64,000 nucleotides of DNA from Ophthalmolycus amberensis (GCA_024529925.1 JAFEUB010001122.1:911001-975000), one strand, 5' to 3'. Counted from the first letter of the stretch, positions 24,785 to 45,681 are shown. Program-made: numbers and translations. The notes: generated from the sequence alone by a model not told the origin.

Positions 24785-27620
24785 TTAGGAAGCTGATAAA
24801 ACCAACATTCCACCAACCTTTTTCCTCAAGTTCGCTTTAATTTCCTTGTCCGTTGGCGGTCGTTTTTCTTCCGACTGCTTGGCTTCAGTGTCATCTTCTT
24901 TAAGCTGTGGAGCCTCCACCTTCTCCACCATCTGGATTTCTCTCAGTTGTCGTTGTCTCGTCCATATTGTGCATGTTGGCTGCTCAGTGCTGATGACCTG
25001 CAGGCAGCGACTGCCTGAAGCAGATCCAGTTTGGCCTTCACTCTTAGACAGATCTGGATTCACAAATAGGTTGATGTCAAAAGAGCCGCGCTGATGTGGG
25101 TAATCCACGTTAGGTGCCACTACAGAGCCAGGAAAGCGTTGGTAGGTGTTTTGTGGAACAGGACGCCCGCTAGTACAAAAGAAGGGAGGAATGGCACCCT
25201 GAGTAGGTGCCCAGTAAGAACTTAAATCAGCGCTGTAGATGCCACTGTGGTCGGCAGTGTACCGTGAGTCTTGGGGCAAACTGTTATCTGGCTGGGTATA
25301 CGTATGGTTTTGTTGATACGGATGTTGATGAGAAGAGATTTCTTTGGGGTATTTTTCGTCTTCGTCCCTGTACCTCTGTTCTTCCTTGCTGTCCTCGTTA
25401 CCGTCATGGCGTGTCAGTCCATCTCCCCTTCTGTCTCTCGAGCGGCTGTGTTCAGACCTTCGTCTCGGTTCTCTGCTGCGCGAGCGCCGACGGCGAGAGG
25501 GGCTTGGACTGTTGCTTCTAGAGCTTGATCTTGAGGAGGAGGAGGAGGAGGAGGAGGAGGAGGAGGAGTTACTGTCATGTCTTTGAGAGCCCCTCTGCCG
25601 ACTCTCCTGCTCTACTCTTGTGTCTTCATGCTTCTTCCCATACAGCCTCTCCTGAGTCCGGTCTGCTAATTTGCTCATCTCTTCCACTTCCAGGCTCAAT
25701 CCCAGAGATTTAAGAATATTCTGGAGCTGTTCACGCTGCTCGTCCACCTTTGTTTTTTCTTCTTCTTTCTTCTTCACTGCGGAGGGAGACTTGGATCGAC
25801 TCCGGTCATTCTTCTTCTCGTCATCATTAGGTGGGGAAAGTCTCTCACTGAGGGATCTCTCTTGACTGGGCGGGTCAGATTTCCTCTCTCCACAGCTGCC
25901 CGGCAGCGAGGCTCCACTATCTGATTGCTGGCTCCCTCTCCTGAGGGTTGGATCTGACTTGTTCTCTACGGCAGGAACAGGATTGTTGAGGAGCTCCTCA
26001 CCCAAAGGAAGATCCACACTGTCATCGTTGACAATCCTACTGAGGAAGTCCATGTCCACTCCTTTGTTGAGAACGCTGAGGAAGCGCAGGAAACCCTCGT
26101 TGACGCTGTTCTCGTTGTCTGGTGAAGTAATGCTTGGGCTGGAAGGAGGTGGTGTGAGGTCAGGGACCTGGATCAAATCAGATAAACAGAAGTATTACTC
26201 TTTGTTAAAAACAATTCATGAAGACATAAACTAATTAAAACCAGACGATCAACTCCTGAAAGTTTGAATGTTTTTATCCACTTTCTTTCCAAACAACAAT
26301 TTTATAGAGACTGAAAGAACAATAATTAATCAAATAATCAAAACCTCCTATTGTAGCATCACTAAAATAAACCCAATAACTTTTTTTAATTTATAGAAGG
26401 CAGTCTGTTAAGAAATCTTGACTTCAGTATGAGATTATTTATGACATCAAATATCATCCATTATTTTGGTCCTTTTGGACGGAAGGTATAGCTAGCACAA
26501 AAATTACAATTTGGGATTAAACCCTCCATCTCGTTTACATCATCAAGCTTACGGTGCCCTGGGAGGATGCAGTGGAGGCCTAGGAGCGCAAGAAGCTGAG
26601 ATACGCTGAGCTTGCAGCTGACGCTGAACAACATGGCTGGAAAGCAATGGTCTGACTGGAGTTGAGGTAGGCTGCCGAGGGATCACAGCCACATCAACAT
26701 CAAGGCTACTCTGGGAGATGTGAGTCTGAGGCAAGGCCCACCGGCAAGCAGTCAAAAGGCTCCCTCTACCCCCTCTTTACCTAGGGGTTCACCGGGGTGC
26801 TTAATCAGACAGAAGACCAACCAAAATTGCAAATAACATTACAAACCTCGATGCTTGCTGGCAAAACAAATGGATCGCTACATCTCCGCTTCATTAGTGC
26901 CTTCACTCTGAGCTTCAGAGGATGGTCGTCCTGCAGCAGACCGTCTTTGCTCAGGCGGGATGAGTTCATTCTCTCTTTGGGTGAATGGACCTGAGAAAAA
27001 AAAAAAAGAGGCAATACAATAAACTATAATATTATCTGGAAAACAGTTGAAGCTGGAAACATTGATTCTCAAAGTAAAATAATGATCTAAAACAGCAGAT
27101 TGGTTACCTGATCCAACAATCCATTACTCACCTTGAACAGACAGCTGACAGGATGTTGTTGCTGTAAAATCAAATTCACCCTGTCTCTAAGAGTTGCACC
27201 GATGCATGATGCTGATTTATTCCAGAAAAAGTCTGGAGACGTGCTCTTCACAAACGGTTCAACTGTTTTCAAGGCAATAGCAGCTTTCTTAAGTAGTATT
27301 TGCTCCTCTATCTCTCTCAGTTCTTTCCGCTTTCTTGCCAGCTCTGGATCCTCTTCATCCATTTCAAAGGCTTCTCCATCTGCGTCCTCAACTTCTGAGT
27401 CCTGAGTGTAAACGTTGTGCAGGGGAAGACTGAGTTCCTCCCATCCCATGCTGCTTTGAGTTTCATCAGCAGTCAGTCTTGCATATTTGCAGAAAGTGTG
27501 CCACTCCTCATTGGTGACTGAAGCATCCTCCATGCTGTTGTAGACATCATTCTGGTGATTTGGACTCAGACTTCTCTGGAATGAGCGAACAGCACCGTGA
27601 TCCCAGTCGAGGGGATTCAT
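24785..27620 (-). CDS. ZNF318-like Arg/Ser-rich nuclear protein, paralogue B
   Basis: Coding exons in transcription order: 27620-27132, 26990-26847, 26725-26553 and 26138-24785, giving 719 residues in consistent phase. The first ATG after the acceptor at 27662 gives MNPLDWDHGAVRSFQRSLSP. Contents in order: an acidic region, a short charged coiled-coil-like stretch (ELARKRKELREIEEQILLKK), the module FLRFLSVLNKGVDMDFLSRI, a Glu/Lys-rich segment, QNILKSLGLSLEVEEM ending in ADRTQERLYGKK, a poly-Ser/RS domain, and a C-terminal charged tail. No zinc finger is present. A 5' noncoding exon probably ends at 27826. An alternative acceptor at 26167 would shift the junction frame and is not favoured. ZNF318 assignment rests on the coiled-coil and ERLYGKK-type segments from memory. 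The coding status is firm; the name is tentative. Confidence 0.72.
25532..25568 (-). repeat. Triplet repeat encoding a poly-Ser run
   Basis: A GGA/GAG-type trinucleotide tract on the plus strand reads on the coding strand as a run of about 14 serines leading into the RS domain of paralogue B. Antisense it gives Glu or Arg runs, which explains the spurious plus-strand ORFs here. Confidence 0.9.
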
Positions 27621-28227
27621 CCTTAAGCCAATTTCTCTCACGGTGTATGAAGTCAGTGCACTCTGCAGAGTAGAAACAGTGTGGAGAGATTACTGTGGGA
27701 TATTCACAACAGACCTGTGTGTGTGCATAAACCAAACTCTATGTAAGATGGTGTGATATAACAGGTAACGATAAGTTAAACACTGTGTTTAGATAGCTTA
27801 GGCTCGCAGCTAACAGATTGTTTACCTACTACTGCGACTCAAACTGCCCGTTCCTCTGTCCAATCGCGGACAAGGGGTTATTTTAGGGGGTGTTATTTCG
27901 AAAACGATGTTCTTGAAAAGCGAAATGTCAAAACGGACCTTTAGTAAGCTTCGGGAATAGGTAAGGACACTCGTTAGTGTTGAAAATTAGCTTGAAGTAA
28001 GGAAGAGTGGCTAAGAATGCTGTTACTGCTTCGGCGGTGTTGAAAAGTGGATGTTAACAGCGCCCCCTGCTGGAGGGAGTACCGAGACCACAGTAATAAC
28101 TCGGCTAATGAGTAAAGGCAATTTACAAGGTGTTATTGTTGTGCAACGACATGCAGTTTGTAGTCCAATTTTGCTACCTAATAAAAACATTTAAAAAGTA
28201 GAAATAATATAAATGTAAAGGCTGAAT

Positions 28228-28468
28228 TTAGGAGTCTAACAGCCTAAAGGAAAGAAGCTGCTCTGAAGTCTGGTGGTATCCCAGCTGATACTTCTGTATC
28301 TCTTGCCAGACGGCAGCAGGGTGGGCAGCTGAGGTGGGCAATGTCCTAATATCCTTTGGGCTCTTCGCTGGCACCTCTTGACACCAATCGGTAGATGGGT
28401 ACGTACCATCATGTGCACATCCCATGCCAGTTTGTCATGTTTCCAGTCAGGATGCTGAAAAGGTGTAC
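28228..28468 (-). mobile_element. LINE (L2/Rex-like) ORF2 C-terminus, remnant
   Basis: The minus-strand reading contains QRRAQRILGHCPPQ and LLPSGKRYRSIS followed by SSFFPLG, the conserved C-terminal end of fish non-LTR retrotransposon ORF2. The upstream part of the same element probably continues at 29935-30260. Confidence 0.75.
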
Positions 28469-28704
28469 AGCCTAGCTGCGTAACCGATACCCTCTCCCAC
28501 CTCCACACGGAGCGCTGGGAGACGGCTTGTCCAATAACCTCTGACCTAGGTAACCGAACGCACCCCCCAAAATCTACACGCGAGGCCGTCCTAACCTGGT
28601 TAGAGGGGCGACAACCAGGATAACTAAATACCACTAGCCACCGTCGTATCACTTATTTCAGGCTAAAAACGTCGGTCTCACCGACAACCGGATATCAACG
28701 GATT

Positions 28705-28747
<43 letters not shown>

Positions 28748-29934
28748 TAGGTGTGGGAGGACTGGACGTACACCAGATCGGACCCGCTCTCTTGGGTCAC
28801 CCCTGGAGGAGGAACCCTGTGTGGTTGGGAACCTCGCTTGGTTGTTAAGGGCAGCTTCAGGACCCTGGCCCTAACACCCCTAAATTCTTACCGTCAGCCT
28901 ATCCCAGGGGAAGAGCACTCTTACCTTTAGGACCCCAACAGAGATGAGCAACACTGGACTTTGGTCGGAATGCACAAAATACAGACCGGTTTTATTTGGT
29001 TTTCACAAAAAGTAAAATATCGAATTACAAAAATTGAATATCGGAAAAGTTCTTACAAAATGTCAAATTCTCTAGAGCATGCACCTCACCGGAGTCATCA
29101 ACGTAAGCCTCGTTCTCCTCTCCTCTCCATCCTTCATGTCCATATATGGTAGACAACAGGTCCTTCTCAGATCATTTAACGAAACACTACAAGTATTCAT
29201 TCACTTTTGACAGGCCTAATTTAAAGTTTAGACAACTTCCCCGTTAACCCCTTTTTGAGGAAGGGGTGTAATGGGAACATGTGATATATATGCTTCTGAC
29301 CGCCTGCCCCCTTCTTTATGACCTCGAGAACAAGCACTCATCGTATCTTCCCGTGTTCTCTGCCTTAAGGATACAATGCACATTTTATGTGCCTGATGTT
29401 ACCCAGATAGTACATCCTATACTTCACTAATTTTACGGCCTGCACGGTGTGGCGCAGGATGCTTCAATACAGAGGCCCCATTGAACAGGGTGTCTCTCTG
29501 ACTAACTGATTTACTTATTAACTTTCCCCCTTTTCCCCTGCTGACTGTCCGTCTTCCGATCAGAGTGAGTTTACTATTAGTTTACTTATTTCATTTAGCT
29601 TACACATACATTCAGCATTATAATTCTCACATGATTATATTTTGATAAAGGATATGAAGTCACACATTAAATCAAAATCATCCTTGAACCATCTCAACAC
29701 AGTATGGGAATACACGGAACGATGTAAGTGTCAGCCAGATGCTCAAAGTCTATGATACCGTCATTACATTCTTTCTGTCTTGTCTCTCACCCCCCCAGGC
29801 TGAGAAGTGTTGTTTAGAGTATCAGAGTTCAGCTGCAGTTTGCACCAGCACTACAGCCTTCTCTTCGATACAAGTATTTGCTTAATCAGTTACATTAAAT
29901 CGACTAATCAACTGATGTATTCATTATTTTAATA
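28469..29934. other. Unexplained segment interrupting a LINE remnant
   Basis: About 1.45 kb separates two minus-strand pieces of what looks like one LINE. The left part (to about 28960) is GC-richer than its surroundings and contains a (TG)n tract; the remainder is AT-rich. No reading frame of note, no terminal repeats and no target duplication were identified. An old LTR or other insertion is possible but unproven. Confidence 0.4.
28707..28747. repeat. (TG)n microsatellite
   Basis: About 20 uninterrupted TG units, directly visible. Confidence 0.97.
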
Positions 29935-30260
29935 CCAAGATAGTTTCTAGGGTGTAGCGTGTCTCGGACATTATTGGTGGATACCTCAACAATGCTTTCT
30001 ATTGATCCTCTGTAAAAGCTAACAAGAATTGGAGCACAGGAGCTTTGCCGTCTTCAGTTCCCTTAAGAAATACAGCCATTTATGAGCTTTCTTGTTGTGT
30101 GATGACCATGTCATGTTGTTTGTGATGCCGATTCCCAGGAAGTTAAAACTATTCACTTGCTCCGCGTCAGCTCCATTCATGTAGAGGTGTGTGTTCTCAT
30201 GTTCCTCTCACCAAAGTCTAAAATTCATTAACATGTCCTATTCATCGTTTGTCTAGAATG
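29935..30260 (-). mobile_element. LINE reverse-transcriptase remnant, upstream part
   Basis: Read on the minus strand, the segment encodes pieces resembling FGERNMRTHLYMNGADAEQ, VNSFNFLGIGITNN, MTWSSHNKKAHKWLYFLREL and KTAKLLCSN. These match the post-catalytic part of fish L2/Rex-type reverse transcriptases. They precede, in element order, the piece at 28228-28468. Confidence 0.7.
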
Positions 30261-31149
30261 GTATCTCCACAAACTATGCGATAATATATGTAATGTATGG
30301 TGAACCTGCTTGGTATAGAAATGGATCAATTAAAATTAAACAATCTTCAAAACCATGCAGTTGTTTTCCAAGATCCTGATTGGTCCCACTCTGATGTTGC
30401 AGTCTCAATAACTGAATTATTGTGCAGCCTGCCATGGAGGGTCGTTTTAAATGTTGTACGCGACGGTCCCATCCAACGTTTCCTTCTTCTGAGAACTGCT
30501 TTTTTCTTCACAATATAGTCAACAAAAATTGGTGCAATTAAACATCTCTGCAATTTACTTACAATCATTGCATTTAATATTATGCTCTTCAAATATTTAC
30601 ATCATTTTCTACTTAACTAAGAGTACAGCACAGCACATTTTATAGATCATGTGTTGGCCAAAACCCTCTGAAGATCGAAATACCATGATGCCATTTCAAG
30701 ATAATTCTGACAAAAAGACTTCTGTTGACAAATATAACCTCAGCAAAAATTCTAATGCATCAAATCATGGCTTTAAAAACAAAATCAAGAAAACTAAATG
30801 TTCAGAGATCAATAAACACTTTCTTCACACAGTGGTTCTCATTGGAGTGACATTGTGTTTCAGGTGTAAGAACAATAGGTGGGCAATGGACAGAGTTCCA
30901 GGTAAGTCAATAAACCTGAGGCCTGTTCATTTCCTTGTCCGTGTTATTTATTGCCTTGTTTGTTGCTGTCGGACAGGATGCTTGCAAATGTTCAATATTC
31001 ATTTTATCAATGGGTGTTTCGTGTTGTTTTTTTGGTGAACTCTGTGAAGGCCCAGCTGTTTATTTTATGAAGATATTTTACTCTTCCCCAGAGAGAAAAG
31101 ACAATTTTTTTTGCTATATCAGTCAGATTTTCACCCAATGCAGCCGTCT

Positions 31150-34005
31150 TCATCCAGGCTGTTTGGTCAGTTTGTTCCGTTTGGTCTGTTTGATTTCAAT
31201 GGCTTGCAAACAGCGGGGCCTTGACAGTGGTTCCCATTTTTCCGAGTGGTACAGTGCTGGGTCTATACCCGGGAAGTAAGAATAGGGATGACTCATGTGC
31301 TGTGGGAGTAGGTGCCTTGTTTCAGCCAGTGCTGCTGGAAAGATGCTTACAGGTGGGACCTGGGGGGAGGGGAAGAAGGGAGGCATGGGAGGCCAGAAAA
31401 GCCTGGGTCCAAGGTGAGGCAAGTTAGGAGGTGGGTATGGCAGCGATGAACAGTTTACTGGAGGGTACATCGGCATTACAGGTGTAGGAGATGGCTTTAA
31501 GAAAGTGTATGCCGAATTTTGAGGAAATGCTTGACATGCAGCCGTGCTTTCCTTGGAGTAAGTTTCACATTCGTCACTCTCCTGTAAAGTGATACTGGTG
31601 CTATTCTGGCCATATTCAACACCCTCGTGCACTTGGTGTACCTCGGTTACATCACTCTGAGTGCTATAGGAGTCTTTTTTCTTGTAATATTCCTGATTTA
31701 ACGGGCTGGAACTAGATCTGCTGGATGATGATGATCTACTGTGTGGTCGTGGTGAAAACGCTTGCCTGGTATCTCTTTCCCTGCTTCCTCTACGATGGCG
31801 GTCATTTTCCTTCTTTCCATATAACCGCTCTTGGATCCGAGTGGACATTTGGCCCAGTTCCTCAGATCCTAAATTCATGCCAATGGCCTGCAAAACATCC
31901 TGCATTTGCCTGTGCTTATCTTCAGGTGTCAGTGTTGTCTTTTCTTCTTCTGAGGGAGATCTGGATCTACTGTTGGAGTAGCTTTGCTCTCCGTCTCTCT
32001 TTTGCAGAGACTTCTCATCAGACAGAGACCGCCCCTTTGGGATGAAGGACCTTTGACGAAGCTGTGAAGAAGCCCGTCTCTGAAACCCTTCGCTCTCACT
32101 CCAGTGGCTGGTATTTTGGTGGCTTCCCTGTTGCCCTCCGGCATAACCGGGTGACCAGGGATGATCAGTATTCACGAAAGAAGATGTAGAACTCGGTGGA
32201 CCGCCCACTTCTGTGGAGGTCTGAGTCACTATCTTAGTGAGCGTTTCGACATTCACACCCTTGTTGAGCACATTGAGGAAGCGCTGGAAACCCATGAGGG
32301 ACTTCTGCTCAGGAACAGCAGGACTTTGGTTGGGGACATCACTCTCAAAAGACTGATGGGAAACACACAGAAGCAACCGCAGTTTATGGAAACAGTATCT
32401 GCATTATTTATTTGACAAATAAATGTGTAGAATATGGAACTACCACCTATGACAAACTAAAAACACACACACAAATCACTTTGACTATGTAATGATTTGA
32501 CAGCTCAGTAATTGTCTCCAGTAGCTGGAGGACACAGTGATCCGGTTAGTAAAGACTAGTAAAGTAACTTACAGTGACGTCCTTCTCTTTGACACTCTAC
32601 CATTAATATTTGGGGTATATTATGACCATACATCAGGGTCTAACAATGTAAGACATATCCATCCTATCTTATGTGGAGATACTACAAAAATCAAATACTG
32701 CAATTGTTTTTCAATCCTTCACTTAACTACGAAATCAGTTCCTACAGTGGAGGCATCAACAGTGGGAACACAAAAACATTCAACTTAAAGGCAGTGGCGG
32801 AAGAAGTATTCAGAACTTCTACTTAAGTTAAAGTAGTATCACCAGATAACCAATAGAGAGGTTACAAGTAAAGGTCCTGTATTCAAGATTTTACTTGAGT
32901 AAAACGTACAAAAAGTATTAGCATCAAAATATACTTAAAAGTACCAAAAGTAAAAGTACTCATTATTTGGAATGGGCCATTTCAGAATAACATGTATCAT
33001 ATTATTTAATACATTTGTTCATCACTTTATTTTTGCAGCTGGTAAAGGTGGACTTAGTTTTATTTACTGTATTTAATGCTGGGTAGCTTATGAATTTGTA
33101 AAGTGTGTGTGTGTGTGTTGAATGCATTATTATTATTAGTACCCCAAGCGAAATCCGGTGCACATGTCACTGAGGATAAAGGTAACAAACCCACCTGTCC
33201 ACAAGATCCATTCAATGGAAACCTTGCTGTATTTTGAAGATGCGCCTCATGATCCGTAGAGGGGCTGTCATTCCTCTCTCTAGGTTTGACATAACTCTGT
33301 TTGACATGGAGGAACATTTTATTAAACTACATTAAAAATAAGCTTTCACCGTCCTTACAGTGACACTAATACATTGTGACTAACCTTAGAGCGATCTCGC
33401 GATCGTTTCCTCTCTTGTGAACAGTCTCGGCTCCTTTCACGACCCACTCTATCTTTGTAATATCCAGACGATTGTCTGCCATGTTGTTGCTTATAGGTGA
33501 ACTCCTCATCCACATATTTGTGTCTGGAGTCTTGAGGTGTTTTCCTGCATTTGAAATCCTCTTCCTGTGGTAGCATTTGTTTAAAGTCGTTAGTCACGTG
33601 TGCATGTGAAAAACTGTCGGGTGACAGCCTGTTTGTATTATCCTCAGGCTCAAGCCTGTATCTGTTACCATCTCTACCATCCTCTGTAAACCTTTGCCTT
33701 TTCTTTTCAAAAGTACCCCAATCAGGGGAAGACATGCGTCTCCTCGCTGAGCTCTTTCTGATCAAGTCTCTGTTAAATGAGTCTTCGCTGTACAGCATCC
33801 TAAGCGACTCACTGTACTCTATACTTCTGCTTGTCCTCTTTTTGCCTCTTTTTACATTTCCACCATATTTCTGATAGGAATCCTGCGATACATCTCTGTG
33901 AGGTTCATGCCTTTCTTCCCATCTGTGATCATAGTCATCCCACAGCCTGGAACTTCTGTCGCTGTATTGCCGCCCGTGACTGTGCTCAGACCTGTTTGAC
34001 TGCAT
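31150..34005 (-). CDS. ZNF318-like Arg/Ser-rich nuclear protein, paralogue A
   Basis: Coding exons in transcription order: 34005-33385, 33296-33195 and 32352-31150, all phase 0, giving 641 residues. The start is MQSNRSEHSHGRQYSDRSSR. The N-terminal 207 residues are charged and RS-like, with an ESLRMLYSEDSFNRDL segment. Then come FQRFLNVLNKGVNVETLTKI, an RS stretch, QDVLQAIGMNLGSEEL ending in STRIQERLYGKK, a Pro-rich region with repeated PP/FP motifs, and a basic end near PRCLQAIEIKQTKRNK. The two modules and the RCLQ motif recur in paralogue B about 3.5 kb downstream. No zinc finger is present. A 5' UTR intron is likely (donor after 34899, acceptor before 34045). The product is probably nuclear, inferred from RS content; molecular function is not deducible. 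Confidence 0.7.
32792..33100. repeat. hAT-like MITE copy 1 (truncated)
   Basis: It begins CAGTGGCGGAAGAAGTATTC and continues with ACTTAAGTTAAAGTAG, the start of a dispersed fish element also present at 52517 and 54910. The matching right terminus (CCACCACTG-type) is missing. It lies in intron 2 of paralogue A. Confidence 0.65.
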
Positions 34006-34045
34006 AATCTCACAGCAACTCCAGCAGCGGAGTGGATGTCAATGC

Positions 34046-35110
34046 CTGCAGCGAAAAAAAGACAATAAAATGAAAAGTAGCTTTGAAATCATGAATTAAA
34101 GAGTTCAGAAAGATTAATATGCCAAACCTACATAATGCATATTGAATAATCACATAGAGGACCAACAGTATACGACTGAATCATACTTAATGTAGCCTTA
34201 TTAAGTGACACCATAGCATGGATGTGCACACCCCAACTTGCTCTCGCCACCGCTTAGTCCAAAAACTCCGTCACACTTGCTCATGAAGGAATCCCTTAAA
34301 GTCATACAACATATTTAAGCACATAGAACTATTATGCGATTCATAGAGGGGACCAAAAGTAAAATGTATCTTCAAATATGGCAAGGTGTTGAGAGGGGAT
34401 GAAACATTGATCGTTATCATCAGCAGGTGTCACAAGTCATGAACGAACGTTAGTTAAAATGAGTAGATTTTCACTCCAGATTACAGAAACAACGATTGAC
34501 TTCAACTACATGCGCATAATTCAGTACAATTATCCGCCGTCCAGTGTTGAAACATAAGATTTTAATGGAGAAGTTAGCCTCAGTAGCTTCAGATCTAACG
34601 TTAACATTAGCTTGGCTGGCTAACTCTAATGGTTGTTAGCTAACTAGTAAATTAGGTAGGCTGCTACATAGTAGCAGAGTGTATCTTGTTTGCGTTAGTT
34701 AGCTTTTGCTTGTATAAAAATAGGAAAAATCACAATTTATTATCATCAAAAAGGGAATTATTTCCATCTAGAATCAACACATTTACCCTCTCGTCCTGGT
34801 GTAGCTAACTGTATGGAAGCTAAGGTGCAGGGAGCAGCTTTTGGTTAGCAATCATCAAAACAGCGTTGGCTAACGTTAGCATCCTGGCGTTAAATTACCT
34901 TTTCCGTTGGACGACTCCACTTTCTTTAAGGGGGTGGACAGATGAAAATGTTGAAACTAGGCTCGGCAATATGACAAAGGCTTGACAACAACAAACAGTT
35001 TAGCACTTGGCTAACATTTGTAGCCAAGTTGGTATACCTCGCTCACCACCAAGCCGTTGTGTTACCCTCCTAGACAGTCACAGATATTTAAACTGCCGCC
35101 ACCTCCTGGA
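34046..35110 (-). promoter_or_regulatory. 5' UTR intron and probable promoter region of paralogue A
   Basis: A splice acceptor (TTTCGCTGCAG on the minus strand) precedes the ATG exon, and a donor (GAAAAG|GTAATT) lies at 34898-34899, implying a noncoding first exon in about 34900-35100. No ATG-initiated coding exon is seen. Confidence 0.45.
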
Positions 35111-36802
35111 AGGAGTGTGAACAACCGAACATGGTGCTTCGTCTTCTTCTTCATTGGGTTCATCCATTGGCGACTGGTAAACTAGCTTATAGGCGCATTA
35201 GCGCCACCTATTGGACTGGAGTGTCAAACAGCAGATAGGCTGAAAACAACCTAATGCTACAGGGGAAATCCACCCAAAAATCCCCCTGCAAGTTAAATAA
35301 AGAAAAGCAAATTAGCCACTATGGCTGCTGTCATATAGCTCCAGGGTTTTTCACCGTTTATGGTTCAAGAAAGGTGTTACATTTTACAATTTAAACAGAG
35401 CTGCACATTATTTGTGAAGTAATGCGTAACTGTCTATCGGCCTGTTTGTATTTATAGAAGACACTTTGACATGTCACATTAGGAAAAGCACAAGTGTAAA
35501 TCATAAAATCAATAATGGCCGAATGCCTTTTAGCAGTTTTAGGTTCGGGTCCATGGTAACTGACTATTATACTGTCATGGCTTAAATGGGACACTTGAAT
35601 ACAATACATGAAGCAGTTGGACAAATAAATTTAAAAAACCCACTTTATATCACTTTGCAATTAATGTCAGGGAGGTAGTAGTAACATAAATCCCCCAAAT
35701 AATGCATACTCCACTTCTCTTTCAAGCAAGGCAGAGTAATGATAAAAAGAAATAGGATGGAGACAGAAGTTGAATTCTTAATATTGATGCTATATTGCTT
35801 GCAAAAGTGCTGTTTGAGTCTGGACAGAGGGCTGAGACAGAGAAAATGTAAAGGAGACGTACTCCAGCATTACCAATACCAACAGCCGTACAAATACAGT
35901 GGCCAGGAAGCTCACAACAGACACAGAACAGACTATGCACATTCTTTATTATATATTTCCCTACAGGTAGCCATCAAATGACAACCCATTCATTTGCAAC
36001 AACAAACAAAGTGTTAAACAAATGCCACGCTGCATTTGTGCAACTTCACACAGCTCTACATAGGTGCTTGTGTAGTCTACATCATTATACTCACTAATAA
36101 AGGTGCACTCTTTGCTCCATGGTTGATTCAGATGATACATTTGCTCCAATCAGAGCAGTTTCGACATTTAGTCTGTGTTAATGATGGACGTGTGTTGTGT
36201 GAGTGAGGCAGAGCCCAATCAGATGAGGAACACAGGGTTTTTAACAGACCGGGGGCCTTCTCCTGCAACTCTGCTAGCGTTCGGGATGTCCACCTGAGGG
36301 CGCTGTAAAACACAACAGTTGAACACAGCACACAGGTTAAGAACTTAATGAGCTTCGCTGGGAACACAGTCACATTTCCACACAGGGCTACTTCTATTTC
36401 TACACGCAAAAAATGGCAGAGGTGTTAAAGCAGCAGAAATTATCTTAAAAATCATCATCTAATGGTGTTTGATTCAGATATTATCTAGTGTGTTCTTAAG
36501 TTATGCAAGGACCCTACATAAGTTAACACAACACATGGAAATGACTGACTTTAGCTCAACTTTTCCTACTTTTCTACAATTGTTTACTGGTTTATGTCCA
36601 GACCCAATGTATTCTTTAATCCATATTGCTACTGAAAGTCTATTCTATCATAGTCATGGATATTTATCACTATATTACAGTAATCGTCTCTTCAGGGTTT
36701 GAGTTTCTCCGCTCCCAAGTTGCAGTCTAAAGTTTTCCCTTCACAACAGGAACACATTCATGCACGATACATCACATACAGCTCCTGAAGCCTCCCACCT
36801 CC
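35111..36802. other. Intergenic between paralogue A and scrn2
   Basis: Short ORFs only. The segment near 35140-35230 (CATTGGCGACTGG, GCGCCACCTATTGG) looks like a fragment of a dispersed fish repeat. No gene was recognised. Confidence 0.4.
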
Positions 36803-44557
<7,755 letters not shown>

Positions 44558-44899
44558 TTAAAGTGGTGACATATAAAATACGCACTGATTCAGCCAAGTA
44601 ACTGTTGACACAATCGGACTTCGAACTAATCATACGAGTCTGACAGCGCGTTTGACATTCAACCCAAGTGAGACTACACCCTGTTGACCATAATGTGCAT
44701 GTGTGGAGTCGAGAGGAAAAGTCTCCCTCCATTCCCCACCCAGCTTTTAGCAGAAAGTCAGATTCACGGTGCACTGCCCATCCCTTTCACACAGGGATTA
44801 GTCGCAGCCTTGTGCACAGCACTTTATTGACTGTAATCTTCACAAATCCGACCGCCACGTTGGTCTATTGTAGCTCTCGTCGCGCATTTGCGACAATGA

Positions 44900-45300
44900 A
44901 TCGCATACAATCCGGAAATAATGTCGCCAAAAAGTGCGCCGATCGTGGATGAAGCTAATTTGGGAGGAGGAGTTAAAAACTCGGTTTGTGATCAGTGTTT
45001 AATACAGATAAGGCCTGAATGAGCAAAGTGCCCACACCGACCGTCACTCCCCGTCTTTCTCCGGAGCAGCGACGCGCCTGTAGCTTCGTGTCATTCCGCC
45101 TTTTTTATGGGGGTTTAGTACAACCGTGAAGTTCTGGGCTATGAGTCTGTGAACTAGCTCTAGTCTGCGAATGCTGCTATAGAATTTGTTTACCTTTTTT
45201 ATTCAATGGTGAGAGCGGGCGGCCGGCTGTGAGAAGGCAGGTTGTAGATACAGAGTCACGTGACCGAGCTATCCAACGGTATGTACTTAAAGGTCTCGTC
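44900..45300. promoter_or_regulatory. GC-rich region upstream of scrn2, possible promoter
   Basis: The region is relatively CpG-rich for this window, with GAGCGGGCGGCCGGC near 45212 and a TCACGTGACC E-box/CLEAR-like palindrome near 45256. It lies 0.4-0.8 kb 5' of the scrn2 start codon. Assignment rests on position and composition only. Confidence 0.35.
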
Positions 45301-45681
45301 TCGTCTGGCCACAAGCACAGCTCACCGTCTCACACAGGAGTCCAGTCCACACCTGTGAACGGCTCCCTGTCTCGTGATGTAGTTCTTCATCAGGAGTCTG
45401 CCTCCCCTTCCCCGTGTTTGTCAGGGCTGCAAACCCCCAGCCAATACTATCCACTCTAGTTCATGGGGAGCCCTCCATGATGCAAGTTTTTATAACCCAG
45501 TGTTACTACCAAGAAGTTTGCACATTCATTTTATATGCAAATGAAATAGTAAGAAGATAAATATTGCAAAATATTGTTTCATATAATCATAGCATTAGTT
45601 CATGTATGTGTGACTCAAGAGGATGAGCTGAACCGAGCATTCACATTTTCACAAGAAACACTACCAGAGCTGAAAATGTGT

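Noticed and set aside
25207..25865. Several plus-strand ORFs with Glu, Arg or Leu runs
   Set aside because: They are antisense readings of the RS and poly-Ser exon of ZNF318-like paralogue B.
26139..26167. Upstream acceptor for the last exon of paralogue B
   Set aside because: Its phase does not fit the donor at 26552-26553; the acceptor after CTCCTTCCAG, starting the exon at 26138, does.
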